A stretch of DNA of 49,130 nucleotides from CAZUZS01 sp964624795 (GTDB lineage: Bacteria; Calditrichota; Calditrichia; RBG-13-44-9): positions 1-49,130 of the forward strand of contig CAZUZS010000032.1 in NCBI GenBank assembly GCA_964624795.1, written 5' to 3'. The position numbers and the translations under genes are program-made. Positions 7,558-16,322 of this stretch are shown one piece after another; the stretch's first letter is position 1; every line of letters begins with the position of its first letter. The notes under the pieces are model-generated. The model did not search any database. It had not been told where the DNA came from and saw only the letters and a list, made by a program, of their open reading frames with translations.

Positions 7558-8880
7558 CTAAGATCTTCTGCCGCGCACCCGGCCACCCTTCATAAAGCCT
7601 TCGTAATGCCGCATGTAAAGATGCGATTCAAAACGCTGGATGGTATCCAGGGCTACACCAACAATAATCAATAATCCGGTTCCGCCGAAGAAAGATGCAT
7701 ATCCATAACTGATTTTAAATAGCTGAACCAGGATATATGGTATAATCGCTACCACAGCCAGTGCAATGGAGCCCGGTAACGTAATGCGGGTCAGAATGCT
7801 GTCCAGGTAATCGGCCGTTTTTTTGCCGGGCCTTACTCCCGGAATAAACCCACCTTGTTTCTTCAAATTGTCTGCCACGTCCACCGGGTTCAGGGCGATT
7901 GCTGTATAAAAATAGGTGAAGAATACAATCATAACGCCGTAAACCAGCCAGTAGAACCACGATTGCATCGAGAATGCTCTTTGCAGCGACCCCATAAATT
8001 CGCTCTCAGGAAAGAACGAAAAAAGCGTGCTCGGTACAAACATAATGGCCTGGGCAAAGATGATAGGCATAACCCCGGCGGTATTGACCCGCAACGGGAA
8101 GTGGGTGTTTACACCGCCATACACTTTTCGGCCTACCACCCGCTTTGCATACTGGACCGGTATTTTTCGGGTCGCCTGGGTTAGGATCACCACTCCCGCA
8201 ACAATACCAAATGCCAGAGCCAAAAGCACCAGCTCGACGATCAGGGTGCGGTTACCGCTGGAGAACTGAATCCATTCCTGGACAATCGCCGAGGGCATCC
8301 GGGCAACAATTCCGATAAAAATGATGAGAGAGATACCGTTGCCAATCCCACGCTCGTCGATCAATTCTCCCAGCCACATGATCAGCATAGTGCCGGTTGC
8401 CATTGATAACATTGTTAACAGCCGGAATCCCATTCCGGGATGTATAACTGCCTTCACGCCGTTTACCTCAATGCTCTCCAGGAAAATAGCCACACCGAAA
8501 GCCTGCATTGCGGAAATCAACAGGGTTCCGTAGCGGGTGTACTGGGTGATTTTCTTTCGCCCTTCTTCACCCTCCTTCTGGAGTCGCTGAACCCAGGGGA
8601 CAACAGCACCTAATAACTGAAGAATAATAGAGGCACTGATGTACGGCATAATTCCCAGGCCGAATACGGCAGCCTTGCTGAAAGCGCCACCGGCAAACAG
8701 ATCGTACAGACCAAAGAGCGTTCCGGAAAGATTCTTCATCCCCTCCGCCAAAACCTGGGTATCGATACCCGGGGTTACGATGTGGGTGCCAATTCTCTCC
8801 AAAGCAAGAATAAGTACGGTAAACAGAATTCTTTGTCTCAGGTCGTGAATCTTAAAAATATTGCGGAAAGTTTCAATCAT
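7558..8880 (-). CDS. secY: Preprotein translocase subunit SecY
   Basis: Central pore of the SecYEG translocon in the inner membrane. The 440-residue protein has the expected ten hydrophobic segments. It starts MIETFRNIFKIHDLRQRILFT and has the plug/TM2 region FSKAAVFGLGIMPYISASII and the cytoplasmic loop FFTYFYTAIALNPVDVADNLKKQGGFIPGVRPG. Its first codon overlaps the stop of rplO by 4 bp, and its stop abuts map. SecE is encoded in the same supercluster at about 32,000. Confidence 0.98.
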   Translation of the reverse strand: MIETFRNIFKIHDLRQRILFTVLILALERIGTHIVTPGIDTQVLAEGMKNLSGTLFGLYDLFAGGAFSKAAVFGLGIMPYISASIILQLLGAVVPWVQRLQKEGEEGRKKITQYTRYGTLLISAMQAFGVAIFLESIEVNGVKAVIHPGMGFRLLTMLSMATGTMLIMWLGELIDERGIGNGISLIIFIGIVARMPSAIVQEWIQFSSGNRTLIVELVLLALAFGIVAGVVILTQATRKIPVQYAKRVVGRKVYGGVNTHFPLRVNTAGVMPIIFAQAIMFVPSTLFSFFPESEFMGSLQRAFSMQSWFYWLVYGVMIVFFTYFYTAIALNPVDVADNLKKQGGFIPGVRPGKKTADYLDSILTRITLPGSIALAVVAIIPYILVQLFKISYGYASFFGGTGLLIIVGVALDTIQRFESHLYMRHYEGFMKGGRVRGRRS

Positions 8881-9311
8881 AACAGCGTTACAGTGCCTCC
8901 TAACTTTTCAATCTCTTCCTTAGCCGACTTGCTGATCGCGTGAATTGAAACTGCGACTTTCTTCTCGATTTTCCCTTTCCCCAATAATTTCACCGGACGG
9001 TCTGCATACTTAATGGAACCAGCAGCCTTTAGCACTTCCGGATTAATCTCCTCTGCATCCAACTTGGCCAGATCCTGCAAATTGACAACCTGGTATTCCG
9101 TGTTTTTATGATAGAAACCAAACTTGGGAAGACGTCGCTGCAACGGCATCTGACCACCTTCGAACCATGCCCGTTTCTTTGAACCGGCCCGTGAACGCTG
9201 GCCTTTGTTTCCGCGTCCGGCAGTCACACCCTGCCCGGAGCCTTCTCCCCTGCCAACCCGTTTGGTGCTGTGGGTGGAACCCGGTGCTTTTTTCAAACTA
9301 CTTAAATCCAT
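8877..9311 (-). CDS. rplO: 50S ribosomal protein L15
   Basis: L15 is an assembly protein that crosses the interior of the large subunit. The 144-residue protein has the Gly/Arg-rich N-terminal extension (KRVGRGEGSGQGVTAGRGNKG) and the motif FEGGQMPLQRRLPKFGF, followed by the globular C-terminal domain. Its stop overlaps the secY start by 4 bp (ATGA), which suggests translational coupling. rpmD precedes it by 14 bp. Confidence 0.98.
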   Translation of the reverse strand: MDLSSLKKAPGSTHSTKRVGRGEGSGQGVTAGRGNKGQRSRAGSKKRAWFEGGQMPLQRRLPKFGFYHKNTEYQVVNLQDLAKLDAEEINPEVLKAAGSIKYADRPVKLLGKGKIEKKVAVSIHAISKSAKEEIEKLGGTVTLL

Positions 9312-9325
9312 TGTTCATCCCTCAG

Positions 9326-9526
9326 TTATGATTCGACTTCTTCCCAGGTTATCATGTGATTTACCTGCTGCACCATGCCCCGGATTTGCGGAGTGTCGGT
9401 AAACTCTTTGGTGTGGCCAATACGATGCAAACCCAATGCGGTTATCGTTTTACGATGCATTGGTTTCTGGCCAATAACGCTGCGTATTTGCGTTACCCGT
9501 ATCTTTTTTTCTTTTTTCTTTGGCAT
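9326..9526 (-). CDS. rpmD: 50S ribosomal protein L30
   Basis: L30 is a small surface protein of the large subunit. From ATG 9526 the protein is 66 residues, with a lysine-rich start (MPKKKEKKIRVTQIRSVIG) and the family core RKTITALGLHRIGHT. The open frame runs a further 24 codons upstream into the end of rpsE, but the L30 family starts at the chosen ATG. It sits between rpsE and rplO, the standard spc order. Confidence 0.96.
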   Translation of the reverse strand: MPKKKEKKIRVTQIRSVIGQKPMHRKTITALGLHRIGHTKEFTDTPQIRGMVQQVNHMITWEEVES

Positions 9527-9551
9527 AAAACTTCTCACACTGTTTATTGGT

Positions 9552-10058
9552 TTAGCCCTTGAACAGCTCCGACAACGACAGCCCACGTTTCCTGGCAATC
9601 GTCATGGGGTCTTCCAACGATACCAGGGCCGTCATGGTCGCCTTCACAATATTATGCGGATTGGGAGAGCCCAGCGCTTTGGTCAGGATGTCCCTGATGC
9701 CAACCGCTTCACAAATTGCCCGCACCGGTCCCCCGGCGATGACACCCGTTCCGGGACTGGCTGGCTTGAGAATTACTTTCCCTGCACCGTATTTTCCAAA
9801 AACCGCATAGGGGATTGTATGACCGCTCAGGTTTATGCGAACCACTTCTTTTTTCGCTTTTTCAGTCGCTTTGGCGATGGCATTAATCACTTCATTCGCT
9901 TTGCCCAAGCCGACGCCAACATGCCCGTTTGAATCGCCAACGACCACAATTGCGCTGAAACTGAAACGTCGTCCACCTTTTACAACTTTCGCAACACGAT
10001 TGATGTAAACGACTTTCTCTTTAAGTTCTAATTCATGAGGATTAATTCTCTCTGCCAC
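9552..10058 (-). CDS. rpsE: 30S ribosomal protein S5
   Basis: S5 helps keep decoding accurate and lines the mRNA entry. The 168-residue protein has the N-terminal double-stranded-RNA-binding-like domain (LKEKVVYINRVAKVVKGGRR, then VGDSNGHVGVGLGKA) and the C-terminal domain with SPGTGVIAGGPVRAICEAVG. Both are intact. The ATG at 10058 is preceded by a GAGGAG ribosome binding site. It lies between rplR and rpmD. Confidence 0.98.
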   Translation of the reverse strand: MAERINPHELELKEKVVYINRVAKVVKGGRRFSFSAIVVVGDSNGHVGVGLGKANEVINAIAKATEKAKKEVVRINLSGHTIPYAVFGKYGAGKVILKPASPGTGVIAGGPVRAICEAVGIRDILTKALGSPNPHNIVKATMTALVSLEDPMTIARKRGLSLSELFKG

Positions 10059-10081
10059 ACTTGCTCCTCTTCATTTTTCCT

Positions 10082-10420
10082 TTAAAATTCCAATCCGCCT
10101 TCGCGCACTCCTTCGGCCAACGCTTTTACTCGCCCATGGTATGCATACCCATTGCGATCGAACACGATGCGCTCAATCTTTTTCTCTTTCGCTTTCCGTG
10201 CGATTAATTTTCCAACCATGCGGCTGGCCTCGGTCTTATTCTTCGCTTTTTTGATTTCTTTCTTAATCTCTTCGCTGATGCTGGACGCCCCGACCAGGCT
10301 CTTCTGCTCAACATCATCCACAATCTGGCCATAGATATATTTCAGGCTGCGAAATACAACCAACCGCGGCCTTTCTGCCGTTCCCATAATTCTCTTTTTT
10401 CTGCGAAATGTCTTTTTCAT
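10082..10420 (-). CDS. rplR: 50S ribosomal protein L18
   Basis: L18 brings 5S rRNA to the large subunit together with L5. The 112-residue protein has the core GTAERPRLVVFRSLKYIYGQ and the C-terminal FDRNGYAYHGRVKALAEGVREGGLEF. The N-terminal basic arm (KKTFRRKKRIM) is a few residues shorter than the common 117-120 residue form. No in-frame upstream start fits better, and AGGAG lies about 12 nt before ATG 10420. It follows rplF by 32 bp. Confidence 0.97.
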   Translation of the reverse strand: MKKTFRRKKRIMGTAERPRLVVFRSLKYIYGQIVDDVEQKSLVGASSISEEIKKEIKKAKNKTEASRMVGKLIARKAKEKKIERIVFDRNGYAYHGRVKALAEGVREGGLEF

Positions 10421-10452
10421 GATTCCCAGAGTCTCCTGCTGCTTTCTATTGA

Positions 10453-10989
10453 TTAACCCGCGGTTTTTCCTGCTTTTCGCCTCACCATTTCTCCCTCGTA
10501 ACGGATACCCTTGCCCTTATAAGGCTCCGGCGGCCTGAAAGACCTGATTTTGGCAGCTACCTGACCAACCAGCACCTTATCGATGCCCGATATCGTCATC
10601 TTGGTGGGAGCCGGCACATCGATTTTAATGCCTTCCGGCGGAATAAAAAAGATGGGATGCGAATAGCCGGTATTTAAGATGATTCCAGGCCCTCTCGTTT
10701 CCACCTTGTAGCCCACACCCACAATCTCGAGGCTTTTGCTGTAGCCTTGCGTCACGCCGTGGATCAGGTTGTAAATAAGCGTACGGGTGAGCCCGTGCAT
10801 CGAACGGTGTTGAATGGAATCGCTTGGCCGCTTTACAACCAGCTTATCGCCTTCCCTCTCGATAATCATTTCCTTATTGATTAATGTGCTCAACTCACCT
10901 TTAGGCCCCTTCACCCTGGCGATACCATCTTTGATGTTCACTTCCACATTTGGTGGAATCGGGATAGGCAGTTTACCTATTCGAGACAC
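10453..10989 (-). CDS. rplF: 50S ribosomal protein L6
   Basis: L6 binds at the base of the stalk near the factor-binding centre. The 178-residue protein has two L6 repeats. It starts MSRIGKLPIPIPPNVEV and ends with the conserved RPPEPYKGKGIRYEGEMVRR followed by KAGKTAG. Length is standard (about 177-180). It sits between rpsH and rplR. Confidence 0.98.
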   Translation of the reverse strand: MSRIGKLPIPIPPNVEVNIKDGIARVKGPKGELSTLINKEMIIEREGDKLVVKRPSDSIQHRSMHGLTRTLIYNLIHGVTQGYSKSLEIVGVGYKVETRGPGIILNTGYSHPIFFIPPEGIKIDVPAPTKMTISGIDKVLVGQVAAKIRSFRPPEPYKGKGIRYEGEMVRRKAGKTAG

Positions 10990-11013
10990 GTTTGAACTCC
11001 TTTGTTTTTAAAA

Positions 11014-11412
11014 TTACCAGATGTAGCAAAGCACTTCGCCGCCAACATTATCCCGCTTGGCCTCGCGCTCGGTCATAATTCCGTGCGAAGTGCTGATCAT
11101 CGCAATACCCATGTTATTTTTCACACGGGGCAAATTGTTGACATCTACATAACGGCGGCGGCCCGGCGTGCTCACGCGTTTAAGCTCGTGGATTACCGAT
11201 TCTCCATCGTTATCGAATTTCAGGAAAATACGAAGAAGTCCCTGCTTGCCATCTTCTATAATGATATAATTCTTGATGAACTTCTGTTCGTACAAGATCT
11301 CGCTCATTCGCTTCTTCATGTTGGACGCAGGAATATCCACCCGCTTATGGCCCGCCTGAATGGCATTGCGAATTCGTGTTAAAAAATCTGCTATGGGATC
11401 TGTCATGCTCAT
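11014..11412 (-). CDS. rpsH: 30S ribosomal protein S8
   Basis: S8 binds 16S rRNA helix 21 and, in E. coli, also represses the spc operon. The 132-residue protein begins MSMTDPIADFLTRIRNA and has the C-terminal STSHGIMTEREAKRDNVGGE motif that binds RNA. It ends LCYIW. It sits 18 bp after rpsN and 24 bp before rplF. A start at the third residue (MTDPIADFL) is also possible and is common in the family. Confidence 0.98.
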   Translation of the reverse strand: MSMTDPIADFLTRIRNAIQAGHKRVDIPASNMKKRMSEILYEQKFIKNYIIIEDGKQGLLRIFLKFDNDGESVIHELKRVSTPGRRRYVDVNNLPRVKNNMGIAMISTSHGIMTEREAKRDNVGGEVLCYIW

Positions 11413-11430
11413 AAGTTTTCTCCTGCCTGC

Positions 11431-11616
11431 TTACCAACTGGCCTTTACAACGCCAGGGATTTCACCTTTATTTGCCAATTCACGGAGACAAATCCGGCAC
11501 AAGCCAAATCGTCGATAATAGGCCCGGGGTCGTCCGCAACGTTCACAGCGATTGTACTCGCGTACTTTGAATTTTTGTTTCCTTTTCGCCTTGGCGATCA
11601 AAGATTTCTTTGCCAA
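11431..11616 (-). CDS. rpsN: 30S ribosomal protein S14, short zinc form (type Z)
   Basis: S14 lies in the head of the small subunit next to S3 and S10. This is the 61-residue zinc form, with Cys24, Cys27, Cys40 and Cys43 in CERC and CRIC pairs. It ends GEIPGVVKASW. The longer zinc-free form (about 100 residues) is absent from this locus. It lies between rplE and rpsH, the standard place. Confidence 0.98.
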   Translation of the reverse strand: MAKKSLIAKAKRKQKFKVREYNRCERCGRPRAYYRRFGLCRICLRELANKGEIPGVVKASW

Positions 11617-11630
11617 TCCAGCTCTCCTTT

Positions 11631-12182
11631 TTATTGTTTGAAGGGCATTCCGAATGACTTCAACAATTCGAATGCTTCCCCATCAGTCTTGGCGTTTGTT
11701 ACGAATGTAATATTCATTCCACGTATTTTATCGATCTTGTCCACGTTAATTTCGGGGAAGATGATCTGCTCTCGCACACCCACCGAATAATTTCCGCGGC
11801 CGTCGAAGGCCTTGTCAGAAAGCCCCCGGAAATCGCGAATCCGCGGCACTGCCAGGTTAATGAAACGATCCAGAAATTCATACATCCGGACGCCGCGCAA
11901 TGTGACCGTACAGCCAATCTTCATGCCCTGCCGCAGTTTAAAATTTGAGATCGATTTCTTGGCTGTCCGGAATGATGGTTGCTGACCGCTTATAATCGAC
12001 AGGTCGCGCATCGCATTATCCAGCGCCTTGGGGTCCTGTATGGCTTCCCCAACACCCATGTTCAGGCTAATTTTTTTCAGATGGGGTACTTGCATAATAT
12101 TTTTGTACCCAAACCGCTTCATCAATGCCGGTACGATCTCTTTTTGAAATTGCTTCTGTAATCTCGCCGTGTAATTTTCCAT
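11631..12182 (-). CDS. rplE: 50S ribosomal protein L5
   Basis: L5 binds 5S rRNA and contacts P-site tRNA and S13. The protein is 183 residues from ATG 12182. An in-frame TTG five codons upstream (12197) is possible, but the ribosome binding site GAAGGATGTGG fits the ATG. Recognised blocks are KKISLNMGVGEA and the C-terminal VGVREQIIFPEINVDKID, followed by RGMNITFVT. It lies between rplX and rpsN. Confidence 0.97.
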   Translation of the reverse strand: MENYTARLQKQFQKEIVPALMKRFGYKNIMQVPHLKKISLNMGVGEAIQDPKALDNAMRDLSIISGQQPSFRTAKKSISNFKLRQGMKIGCTVTLRGVRMYEFLDRFINLAVPRIRDFRGLSDKAFDGRGNYSVGVREQIIFPEINVDKIDKIRGMNITFVTNAKTDGEAFELLKSFGMPFKQ

Positions 12183-12200
12183 TCCCACATCCTTCAAAAT

Positions 12201-12518
12201 TTAAATCATTTCTCCACAATCGGGATGTTTACAAAAACGCACTTTCGATCCGTCCTCCAGAACCCGGAAACCAGCACGGGTTGGCCGGTTACATTTCGGA
12301 CACACTACCTTGACGTTCGATATATGAATAGGCGCTTCTTTCTCCACAATGCCACCCTGCGGTAACTGCTGCGTTGGGCGGGTGTGCTTCTTAATCATGT
12401 TTACACCTTCAACAACAATCCTGTTTTCCTTGGGAAAAACTTTCAGAACCTTCCCCGTTTTCCCATTTGCATTGCCGCTTAAGACAATGACCGAATCGCC
12501 TTTAATTACTTTTTTCAT
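12201..12518 (-). CDS. rplX: 50S ribosomal protein L24 with zinc-ribbon-like C-terminus
   Basis: L24 initiates large-subunit assembly and lies at the tunnel exit. The 105-residue protein has an N-terminal KOW domain (KKVIKGDSVIVLSGNANGKTG) and KHTRPTQQLPQGGI. The C-terminal part has two Cys pairs, CPKC and CKHPDC. Many bacterial L24 proteins have CPKC and CKKC; here the second pair is spaced by four residues rather than two. It lies between rplN and rplE. Confidence 0.97.
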   Translation of the reverse strand: MKKVIKGDSVIVLSGNANGKTGKVLKVFPKENRIVVEGVNMIKKHTRPTQQLPQGGIVEKEAPIHISNVKVVCPKCNRPTRAGFRVLEDGSKVRFCKHPDCGEMI

Positions 12519-12533
12519 CTTGGTCTTTCCTTT

Positions 12534-12902
12534 TTACAGTACTTCCGGTGCAAGTGAGACGATTTTCATAAATTCCCGGTCGCGTAGTTCGCGTGCCACC
12601 GGACCAAAAATACGAGTGCCTCGCGGCTCGCCCTGGTCGTTGAGCAGTACGGCTGCATTTTCATCGAACCGGATGTAGCTTCCGTCCGCCCGCCGAATCT
12701 CCTTCTTGGTTCGAACCACCACGGCTTTTGAAACTTCGCCTTTTTTGACCGGAGCATTTGGAATTGCACTTTTCACGCTTACGACAATAATGTCGCCTAC
12801 CGATGCGTACCGTCTTCCGGTTCCTCCCAGCACCCGGATGCACATGACTTTTTTTGCCCCTGAATTATCTGCCACGTTAAGTCGGGAATATTCCTGTATC
12901 AT
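12534..12902 (-). CDS. rplN: 50S ribosomal protein L14
   Basis: L14 lies at the subunit interface and forms a bridge with 16S rRNA. The 122-residue protein begins MIQEYSRLNVADNSGAKKVM and has SVKSAIPNAPVKKGEVSKAV and the C-terminal RGTRIFGPVARELR. Length is exactly standard. It sits between rpsQ and rplX. Confidence 0.98.
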   Translation of the reverse strand: MIQEYSRLNVADNSGAKKVMCIRVLGGTGRRYASVGDIIVVSVKSAIPNAPVKKGEVSKAVVVRTKKEIRRADGSYIRFDENAAVLLNDQGEPRGTRIFGPVARELRDREFMKIVSLAPEVL

Positions 12903-12926
12903 GAGAACAACTCCAGTCCCTATAGG

Positions 12927-13181
12927 TTATTTTGCTTTTTCTACTATTTCAACAAGTCGCCAGCGTTTTGTTTTGCTCAAGGGACGCGTTTCCATAATTT
13001 TCACAACATCACCAACCTGGCACTCATTTTTACTATCGTGAATCTTAAATTTGGTTGTGCGCTTTACATATTTTTTATAGACAGGGTGTTTTACCAGTCG
13101 TTCAACAGCTACTACCGCGCTTTTTTCCATTTTGTCACTGACCACCACCCCGACTCTGGATTTACGTACGCCTCTTTCCAT
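12927..13181 (-). CDS. rpsQ: 30S ribosomal protein S17
   Basis: S17 is a primary 16S rRNA binder with an OB fold. The 84-residue protein starts MERGVRKSRVGVVVSDKMEK, has KHPVYKKYVKRTTKFKIHD and ends in the family pattern RPLSKTKRWRLVEIVEKAK. It lies between rpmC and rplN with 13 and 24 bp spacers. Confidence 0.98.
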   Translation of the reverse strand: MERGVRKSRVGVVVSDKMEKSAVVAVERLVKHPVYKKYVKRTTKFKIHDSKNECQVGDVVKIMETRPLSKTKRWRLVEIVEKAK

Positions 13182-13194
13182 TCCTCACTATCAC

Positions 13195-13416
13195 CTATTC
13201 TTTGGTTGCAGTTTTTGGTTCTGAGATCCCCAGTTCGTATTCACGTAAAATAGTATGAATCCTGGCAATGTCTTTCTTAACAATATGGATACGTTTGGGG
13301 TTGGCCAACTGGTGTGTTGATTTTTGAATATTCAGATTGGCCATTTCGTCCATCAGGTCTTCCAACCTTGCTTTAATTTCGTCTACGGGCAATTCTCTTA
13401 TCTGGACCGACTTCAT
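13195..13416 (-). CDS. rpmC: 50S ribosomal protein L29
   Basis: L29 is a two-helix protein at the tunnel exit near L23, where trigger factor and SRP dock. The 73-residue protein starts MKSVQIRELPVDEIKARLED and has the second helix NPKRIHIVKKDIARIHTIL. A short C-terminal extension (ELGISEPKTATKE) is a little longer than in E. coli (63 residues). It lies 4 bp after rplP and just before rpsQ. Confidence 0.97.
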   Translation of the reverse strand: MKSVQIRELPVDEIKARLEDLMDEMANLNIQKSTHQLANPKRIHIVKKDIARIHTILREYELGISEPKTATKE

Positions 13417-13420
13417 TTAT

Positions 13421-13840
<420 letters not shown>

Positions 13841-13862
13841 TTTGCTATCTCCCTAAAAAATA

Positions 13863-14492
13863 TTATCTCTCTAACACATTTCCATGACACAACCATACCT
13901 TCACGCCGATGCATCCGTAAGTGGTAACTGCCGTAAAAGTGGCGTAGTCGATATCCGAGCGAAGCGTGTGAAGCGGAATACGTCCTTCTTTGTACGATTC
14001 GGTTCGGGCCATTTCAGCACCACCCAGCCGGCCGCTGCAGGTCAGCTTAATGCCTTCGGCGCCCAGCCGCATGGAAGAGGTAATGGCGCGTTTCATGGCT
14101 CGCCGGAAAGATACTTTTCCCTCTAGCTGCCGCCCGATGTTTTGCGCAACCAACAGTGCATCCAACTCCGGGTGTTTAATTTCCTTAATGTTGATCTGCA
14201 CTTCTTTGTTGATCAGCTTTTTCAGCTCTTCTTTCAGCCGATCCACTTCGGCGCCTTTTTTCCCGATCACAACACCGGGCCGGGCCGTGTTGAGTTCCAG
14301 CAACACCTTTTTGGCGGTGCGCTCGATCTTTATTTTGGAAATTGCCCCATCAGGAATCCGTTTGTTTACATATCTCCTGATTAGCAGATCTTCATTCAAA
14401 GTGTCACCAAAACGTTTTTCGTTAAACCACTGCGACTGCCAGTTTTTTGTGACATTCAGGCGAAAACCTATCGGATTTGTTTTCTGACCCAA
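13863..14492 (-). CDS. rpsC: 30S ribosomal protein S3
   Basis: S3 forms part of the mRNA entry channel and its helicase. The 209-residue protein starts MGQKTNPIGFRLNVTKNW. It has the KH-domain motif PGVVIGKKGAEVDRLKEEL and the C-terminal GRLGGAEMARTESYKEGRIP. It stops soon after the GVKVWL strand, with only a short tail, so it is compact compared with the common 220-240 residues. It lies between rplV and rplP. Confidence 0.98.
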   Translation of the reverse strand: MGQKTNPIGFRLNVTKNWQSQWFNEKRFGDTLNEDLLIRRYVNKRIPDGAISKIKIERTAKKVLLELNTARPGVVIGKKGAEVDRLKEELKKLINKEVQINIKEIKHPELDALLVAQNIGRQLEGKVSFRRAMKRAITSSMRLGAEGIKLTCSGRLGGAEMARTESYKEGRIPLHTLRSDIDYATFTAVTTYGCIGVKVWLCHGNVLER

Positions 14493-14513
14493 AGTATCTC
14501 CTCCGGTTGTTAA

Positions 14514-14858
14514 TTATTCTCTATCTTCAATAACAATTCTCAGATGGCTGGTTCGCCGGCGAATACGCCCTACCCGCCCCATGGACATGGGTCTGAACCT
14601 TCTCAGCGCGGGCCCACCATCTACGGATACATGTTTTACATACAATAAATCCGGTGTAATTTTCTTGCCTTCATAAGCTTCAAAAAAATTTGCGACTGCC
14701 GAACGAAGCGCTTTTTCGATAAAGCCGGAGCTTCTTTTGGGAGAAAAGTGCAGGTAGCTCAACGCTTCCTCAACATTCTTGCCTTTGATCTGCTGCAACA
14801 CACGTCGCATTTTTAGCGGCGAGGTTCTCAAATATTTTGCTTCTGCTCTTGCTTCCAT
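14514..14858 (-). CDS. rplV: 50S ribosomal protein L22
   Basis: L22 lines the exit tunnel with its long beta hairpin. The 114-residue protein has the N-terminal EARAEAKYLRTSPLKMRRVL and the hairpin region DGGPALRRFRPMSMGRVGRI. It ends RRTSHLRIVIEDRE. Length and ends are normal. It lies between rpsS and rpsC. Confidence 0.98.
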   Translation of the reverse strand: MEARAEAKYLRTSPLKMRRVLQQIKGKNVEEALSYLHFSPKRSSGFIEKALRSAVANFFEAYEGKKITPDLLYVKHVSVDGGPALRRFRPMSMGRVGRIRRRTSHLRIVIEDRE

Positions 14859-14872
14859 TTATAACTCCATCA

Positions 14873-15160
14873 TTACCTTTTTAATCGGGATGTCCGCTCG
14901 GATTTGCCCGCGTGACCGCGATAGGTGCGGGTCATGGCAAATTCACCCAGTTTGTGACCTACCATATTCTCCGTAACATATACCGGAATAAACTTGATCC
15001 CATTATGAACCGCAACGGTGTGCCCCACAAATTCAGGAGGTATGGTGCTGCGGCGAGCCCAAGTTTTGATCACTTTCTTCTGGCCCTGATTGTTGAGTTG
15101 CTCAACCTTCCTGAAAAGTTTCTGATCTATATAAGGACCTTTTTTTAGGGACCTTGCCAT
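14873..15160 (-). CDS. rpsS: 30S ribosomal protein S19
   Basis: S19 lies in the head of the small subunit with S13. The 95-residue protein starts MARSLKKGPYIDQKLFRKVE. It has TWARRSTIPPEFVGHTVAVH and VTENMVGHKLGEFAMTRTYR. Length is normal (about 90-95). It lies 13 bp after rplB and 14 bp before rplV. Confidence 0.98.
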   Translation of the reverse strand: MARSLKKGPYIDQKLFRKVEQLNNQGQKKVIKTWARRSTIPPEFVGHTVAVHNGIKFIPVYVTENMVGHKLGEFAMTRTYRGHAGKSERTSRLKR

Positions 15161-15173
15161 TCTTCGCTCCTAA

Positions 15174-15998
15174 TTATTTTCTTCGTTTCACTATTACATC
15201 ATTTGATTTCTTATTCTTCTTCCGGGTCTTCAACCCTTTGGACAACTGCCCCCAGGGGGAACAGGGATGCCGTCCACCGGAAGATTTCCCTTCACCACCG
15301 CCCATCGGATGGTCAATCGGGTTCATCGCAACACCGCGAACACTCGGTCTTTTTCCCAGCCACCTTGAGCGACCGGCTTTCCCCAATGAGACATTGCTGT
15401 GTTCCACGTTACTTACCTGCCCCAAGGTTGCGTAGCAGCCCAGCCGGAATCTGCGGATTTCGCCGGAAGGCATTTTCAACAGTGCATGTTCGCCCTCTTT
15501 TGCCATGAGCTGCACCGAGGTGCCGGCGCTTCTGCCAACCTGGCCACCCTTACCGGGAATAATTTCGATGTTGTGCACCGTCATTCCCAATGGGATTCTT
15601 TCGAGAGGCAGGGAATTCCCAACTTTTATCTCGGCGCTGGTTCCGGACATCACGACATCTCCCACCTTAAGGCCAGCCGGCGCAAGAATGTAGCGCTTTT
15701 CCCCATCGGCGTAAAACAGCAGGGCAATTCTGGCAGTGCGATTCGGGTCGTACTCAATAGCTCTTACGGTAGCCGGGATATCATGCTTTTTGCGCTTGAA
15801 ATCGACAATTCTGTAATGCTGTTTGTGTCCGCCACCGCGTTGCCAGGCGGTAACCCGCCCATGATTGTTGCGGCCTCCGCTACGTTTTTTAGGCGCCAGC
15901 AAAGATTTCTCGGGCTTATCCTTGGTAATGTCCTCAAAATCCACATCAATCCGGTAGCGAAGCCCGGGTGTATAAGGTTTATATTTCTTAAGTCCCAT
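15174..15998 (-). CDS. rplB: 50S ribosomal protein L2
   Basis: L2 is essential for subunit association and peptidyl transfer. The 274-residue protein starts MGLKKYKPYTPGLRYRIDVD. It has GRVTAWQRGGGHKQHYRIVD and the highly conserved RGVAMNPIDHPMGGGEGKSS, which includes the functional His of the PMGGGEG region. It ends with a basic tail (KTRKKNKKSNDVIVKRRK). It lies between rplW and rpsS. Confidence 0.98.
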   Translation of the reverse strand: MGLKKYKPYTPGLRYRIDVDFEDITKDKPEKSLLAPKKRSGGRNNHGRVTAWQRGGGHKQHYRIVDFKRKKHDIPATVRAIEYDPNRTARIALLFYADGEKRYILAPAGLKVGDVVMSGTSAEIKVGNSLPLERIPLGMTVHNIEIIPGKGGQVGRSAGTSVQLMAKEGEHALLKMPSGEIRRFRLGCYATLGQVSNVEHSNVSLGKAGRSRWLGKRPSVRGVAMNPIDHPMGGGEGKSSGGRHPCSPWGQLSKGLKTRKKNKKSNDVIVKRRK

Positions 15999-16019
15999 AC
16001 GATCTCTCCAAAACTTACT

Positions 16020-16322
16020 TTACAAGTTCTCCAGAAAATCCAGTTTTTCGCCTTCGTTCAAAGTAACGAAAGCTTTTTTCCAGCGCGCCGTAAAACCTGT
16101 CACACGTCCGCCACGGGTAAAACGCTGTCGCGGCTTTGGCTTTACATTCAGCACTCTGACTTTTTTAACTTTCACCGAAAAACGTTTCTCGATGGCATAT
16201 TTGATTTCAATTTTGTTCGCACCCGGAGCTACCTTAAAAGCATACTCGTTATGATCGTCTTTCAGACGAAGCGCTTTTTCGGTGAGAACCGGCTGAATGA
16301 CAATTTTTCTTATATCTTTCAT
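16020..16322 (-). CDS. rplW: 50S ribosomal protein L23
   Basis: L23 is the docking site for trigger factor and SRP at the tunnel exit. The 100-residue protein has KIVIQPVLTEKALRLKDDHN and NKIEIKYAIEKRFSVKVKKV. It ends KKAFVTLNEGEKLDFLENL. Its start overlaps the stop of rplD by 4 bp (ATGA), which suggests coupled translation. It lies 21 bp before rplB. Confidence 0.98.
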   Translation of the reverse strand: MKDIRKIVIQPVLTEKALRLKDDHNEYAFKVAPGANKIEIKYAIEKRFSVKVKKVRVLNVKPKPRQRFTRGGRVTGFTARWKKAFVTLNEGEKLDFLENL

